Assembly: GCF_011397635.1 (NCBI RefSeq)
Contig: NC_064759.1
Span: 23,336,428-23,400,427, forward strand
DNA length: 64,000 nucleotides
DNA from: Epinephelus fuscoguttatus
Lineage: Eukaryota > Chordata > Actinopteri > Perciformes > Serranidae
Direction: 5' to 3'
Part shown: positions 59,881-64,000 of the stretch, piece after piece
Layout of the letters: every line of letters begins with the position of its first letter
Position numbering within the stretch: the first letter of the stretch is position 1
Program-made: the position numbers and the translations under genes
Notes under the pieces: model-generated
Told to the model about the DNA's origin: nothing
The model's database searches: none
The model's input: the letters and a program-made list of their open reading frames with translations, nothing else

Positions 59881-61092
59881 TGTATTTGTTTTGCTGAATG
59901 AACGGTATTTCATTCAGTGTTTATTTTCGTCGTCCATACATCTTTTGAGCAGATTAAGCTGTATTAGTATAAAAGTCTTATGTGCTTTTTGCTCCCAGGG
60001 CTGTTGTTGCACTTGTAGTGCTGTGGTGAGTGTGGTTGTTGTTGGTTCTGCACCACTGACTGTCTCTCCTCTGCCTGCGGATAAACACCATACTCCATAA
60101 TCTCACAAGACCTTCACACTGAGCTGAAATGAAATGAGTGCTCATAATTTTGGAGAAAAACATAAATGAATAGTCTCATACTGTGTTTTTGCTGTTGGTT
60201 ATGATGTGTTGTGTTTTGCCACAGGTGGGGCTCAGCACCTGCTCTTATACACACGGCGGAGCTCAGATGAGTGGAGGAGAAAAGGAGAACGGAGAGTTGG
60301 AGATGGCTGCACTCTGCTTTTCTCTGCATTCTTTTGTGTCATGGTTTGGTAACATGTCTCTGAAAAACCAAAATTCTTTGACCCTAATTGTCAAATGGGT
60401 TAGTGAGCTTATAGGCGAGTCTTCACTCAAATTGTCAGTTCTATACTCTTTACAGCTGCAGCGTAAGGCCAGCTCTGGTCTTCAGGACTGTTCCCATCCC
60501 CTACATGGTGAATTCAAGCTTCTTTGCTCTGGCCTTCTGTTTGTGGCCCCTGAGTGCAGAACAAAGTGATAGATACTTTTCTACTTGCAGTATTGCACTG
60601 TTGAACAAAGCTAGCACAAGATAATGCACTTGGCTATTAAGCTCTGGAGTGAGGGGCTGAGTGTATGTGTAGCAGCACTTTATCATGACATTCAGAGGTG
60701 TTCTTATACTTTGTTTTGATAGGAAGAGATAATTAGGATCAGATTCTCTGTATATCTCATTATAGTCGATCCCTATCAGTTAAAAAAATGCCTTCATTGG
60801 CCCTGATCCTGATCCTGATCTTTGAGATCGGATCGGGACATCCCTCTTTCCATCCTTGTCAAAAAGTAGAGGGTGTGACATGATTGCTCTCTCTCTCCAG
60901 TCCTGCAAGGTGATCATTTTAACATGCAGGTTATTTGTCAACTCGGCACTGCAACATCAAGATACAATGAGATCTGACAAATCTGGACAGTTTATTTTTG
61001 CAAGTTCTTACCAGCTCTGCATATCCTGATTCAGAAAAAGTGTGTCTTTTATTTTTCATGTCATGTACATTTGAACAGAACAGAATTTATAT
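59881..61092. other. Non-coding interval; nothing definite
   Basis: No gene supported. At 60785-60845 'gatcctgatcctgatc' and 'gatcgggacatccctc' resemble the end of a common fish repeat. Confidence 0.35.
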
Positions 61093-61430
61093 GTCCACTG
61101 TGTAGGATTTAAAATTAAATGTAATATTCATAACCATGTTTTCATTAGTGTGTAATCACCTGAAGCCAAGAATCGTTGTGTTTTCGTTACCTCAGAACGA
61201 GTTGTTTATATCTACATACAGAATGGCTCCTCTTCTATAGAGTGCACCATGTTGTTTCTACAGTACCAGAATGGACAAACCAGACACTTGCTCTAAAGAG
61301 GGCCATTTGTGTTTTCCCGTTGGCCACCGTAACTCTCCTACACCCTTGGAAAAGTTTCAGCTGGTTGCAGCCTTACTGCTAGATGCCACTAAATTTAACA
61401 TATAAGACCTTTAAGGTGATATACCTAAAT
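61093..61430. repeat. Dispersed repeat ('gtgtaggattta' type)
   Basis: Carries, in order, ccactgtgtaggattt, 'taatattcataaccatgttt', 'gtgtaatcacctgaa', 'ttgtgttttcgttacc' and 'ttactgctagatgccacta'. I recognise this succession as a frequent teleost repeat. The far terminus is degraded. Class not assigned. Confidence 0.55.
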
Positions 61431-62935
61431 GTGTGTCTTAAAGACTGTAGTTTTTTCAGTAAAACAAGGTTGGAACATATGTTTACTGTTGAACTTTGAT
61501 CCACTCAAGTTGCAGACTGTTGTTAAGAAAGCAGAATGGTATTATTTTTTTCCCAGTAAATAATTAGGTGCTGGTTTTTCAGCCAGTTCTCTTAAGTGTT
61601 TCTATATAGGCTGTGTTTTGTGATGCACAACACCATTTAAAGTCAATTTATATTTTACTAATTTTGTAGTCCCATCCTCTGCTGTTAAGCTGTGGCTTGT
61701 ACACTGGTGAACAAGGTGAATGGCAAGCAGTCTCCAATACAAGACTATCTAGCAGCACCGTCATGGTGAGTGCGGGATTGTAAAGGTCGAATATATATTT
61801 ATTCAATGTTGTTTATCCTGTCACAATAAAATCAATGTGAAAGATGTCATTTTGTACAACTATGTACAATTATAATGACAAATGAGAATAAGAGGTGAAA
61901 TATTTTCTCACAAAAGTTTTAATCCTCAGACAGGCAGCAATATTCATAATAATTAACTGTTATCTTCACTCTCACACTGCTGCTATAAAAAGGCTGCCAA
62001 AACAAAAGTGGTCACATTTCATTAGTCTCAAAGTTTAACGCCTCACTGCACCTGAAAAATAGAGACCTAAAAAGGCAGTGTACATTTTACAATTGGATGC
62101 CTCAAGAGTTTTAATTTGTGTCCCTCATTTTGCTGTTACTGTTACTGCTTCACTCTGTATCTTAATGTGACAGCAAAAACCACATCCTTCAGAATGTTTA
62201 AAAAAAACCCAGCAACACATATACTGTTTTGTACATTTTTTTAGTCATTTATCATCTGAGTTTGTAGTTGTTTATATCTCATATGTAGTTGGTTCAAGCA
62301 TATATAAGTATGCATGCATCAGTAAGTACACTACACACTTTCTTTCCAATATCTTTTGATATTTTATACTGTAACTGAGCACATGCTGTGGTCGTGATCT
62401 TAGATGGTCACAGCAACAGTGTTCAGTATTGATAGTTACTCATTAAATGTATACAATGCAGGAATTGTTGGCTACTGTTTGCCAGTATTGCCAGTGAAAG
62501 TGAGAGCCACCCTCAGCTTTGACTGCTTGGCATTTCATCTCACTGTATTTGCGTTTTTTCGTCGCTTTATCTGCAGTTTTATTTTTATTATTTTTTTTTT
62601 TAACCTTTTACTCTTTTACTTATCCAGAAAGTCTCTTGAGATGGAAAGATAACCGGCACCCGGTCGCTACCTTTTCCTGACCTCACCTGCCACTGTGCTT
62701 AGGAGCCAAGTGAACACAGCAAAACAAGAAGAAAACCCAGGCAAAGGGCAGTCAATGCAGGTAAATACACCTCCAGACACTTCAAGTGGACCATATGTGA
62801 TGATAGAGATGGATTATTTTTGTGTGAGTCTATACATTGTTTTTTTTTTTAAGAAGTACTGCATAGTATACCTTTCAATTACCAGCTGCAACAACGTCAA
62901 GATGGCTGGTCTTGTTTTCAACTTGTGAGTCTTGT
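61431..62935. other. Non-coding interval; nothing definite
   Basis: AT-rich with short T and A runs. No gene or named repeat recognised. Confidence 0.35.
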
Positions 62936-63135
62936 AATCCAGGTGACCACCAGACTATCACAGGGCTGACACATAGAGACAGACAACCATTCACACTCAC
63001 ATTAACACCTATGGGCAATTTAAAGTCACCAATTAACCTGCATGTCTTTGGACTGTGGGAGAAAACTGGAGTACCTGGAGAAAACCCACGCTGACACGGG
63101 GAGAACATGCAAAGTCCACACAGAAGAGCTCCCCT
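62936..63135 (+). repeat. Dispersed repeat ('ttggactgtgggagaaaact' type)
   Basis: Contains 'cattcacactcacattaac', 'gggcaatttaaagtcacc', 'cctgcatgtctttggactgt' and 'aaaacccacgctgacacgg', a very frequent fish genomic repeat. The small frames across it are not genes. Confidence 0.7.
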
Positions 63136-64000
63136 GCCACTGTGCTGCCCTCACAAAACTTAAGGGGCAGTTATATCCTTAATACGGATGGACGTGGTCT
63201 GAGCAAGGGGGCCAGAAGTAGTGGGATAAGAAGCATGGCCCCCCACATGACGCCCCTGGCTCACAGAACTTTGCAGGTGGGATCCTCAGCAAGATTGCTG
63301 GAAGTAGGGGAGGGGGTGCACTAGCTCCCCGACTTCACACCCCTGGCCAACATTCGCTTTAAATTGCAGATCGCTGTATCACGGCTGATGTGATCCCATT
63401 GCAAGATGAGCTGTAGTGTTTGCTTCTATAACTGATTGTTAACAGTTTATCTGGGATGAGTCAGATGTTTGAGAAAGAGCTTCAGGTAGATAAACTGACA
63501 GAGAATAATCCCTCTGAATTTACCCCGAGTCCTCTTCAGCTCTCACTCAGACAGTAAACCTTTGTCCTCTGAGTTTAAGTGAGTCTGCTATTAACTGCTG
63601 AAAATGAAGGTATATGACTTAGCAGACTTCTTTCATGTTTTTGGGGAAATGCCATTGTCCAATTCATCTAAAAGTTTTTGCCAAAATCAGGAAATTATAC
63701 ACAAAGGTTAACACTTAATTATGAAGTACAGTTCCCTGATATTTCTTTACTCGCTGCCAGAGAAGTGACATAACTCTGGCTTCCTTTTTGTAATAAAAAG
63801 AAGATGGATACAACGACTGTCAGATGGATGTTTATACAATGTAGTGATTTTAGTAAGAAAAAACTCAGAAGTTACAGGCACATCATTTTTTTCTTGGCGT
63901 CTCACAAAACAAGGGCTTATCATCAGCCCTTACAAATAAAATACAATCTTACAATCACTCTCAGCCTGGAGATTAAATCAGTTCCCTCTGTTGCCTGATA
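63136..64000. other. Right edge, non-coding; nothing definite
   Basis: The first 200 bp look like decayed repeat. The rest is ordinary non-coding DNA to the window edge. Confidence 0.3.

Noticed and set aside
63055..63324. 89-codon + strand frame at the right end
   Set aside because: It is the translation of a common dispersed fish repeat.
8526..64000. CRISPR arrays, bacterial operons, rRNA or intact tRNA genes
   Set aside because: The tandem repeats are microsatellites or a minisatellite, and the tRNA-like boxes belong to SINEs. The sequence is vertebrate nuclear DNA.

Overview
The window looks like nuclear genomic DNA from a ray-finned (probably percomorph) fish. It is AT-rich, has spliced genes with canonical GT/AG introns, many microsatellites, and dense remnants of teleost-type transposable elements (Tc1-like elements, tRNA-derived SINEs, L1-like and other non-LTR LINEs, several MITE-like families). 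Almost all of it is non-coding. Most short open frames are chance or repeat-derived.

Region 1 (1-8525, + strand) is the 3' half of a class IIa histone deacetylase gene, hdac9. Six exons join in phase: 1-24, 359-474, 1929-2051, 3338-3515, 3651-3865 and 6497-6832. They encode the N-terminal regulatory half, including the 'LYTSPSLPN' block, the 14-3-3 site block '[12 protein letters not shown]', the Gln-rich segment, and a SUMO-type 'VKEEP' site. The last exon reads into a short tail that stops at 6830-6832, as in the deacetylase-less MITR/HDRP form of mammalian HDAC9. A long 3' UTR with an AATAAA at 8502 follows. I saw no catalytic deacetylase exon anywhere downstream.

Region 2 (8.5-40.4 kb) is a 32 kb gene desert with transposon remnants. 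They include a Tc1-like element containing a second insertion (11.95-14.42 kb), a perfect 104 bp direct repeat (17.97/18.38 kb), a LINE fragment (19.1-19.5 kb) and copies of several dispersed families. Between them lie repeat-poor stretches that could hold regulatory DNA. In other vertebrates the corresponding interval carries TWIST1 enhancers.

Region 3 (40.4-41.85 kb, - strand) is twist1. One coding exon encodes a 168-residue bHLH factor with a canonical bHLH and C-terminal WR/Twist box. There is a TATA-like box upstream and a probable non-coding second exon. The tail-to-tail order hdac9(+) / twist1(-) matches the HDAC9-TWIST1 synteny of vertebrates.

Region 4 (41.9-64 kb) has no gene I can support. 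It holds a pair of inverted MITEs, one with a SINE inserted and a 17 bp target duplication; an L1-like ORF2 tail; and a broken Tc1 transposase gene inserted in a SINE. The conserved neighbour ferd3l was not seen.

The strongest biological point is that hdac9 here appears to exist only as the catalytically dead MITR-type protein while its link to twist1 is kept. This fits a duplicated genomic regulatory block in which the bystander gene was trimmed, but proof needs a homology search outside this window.
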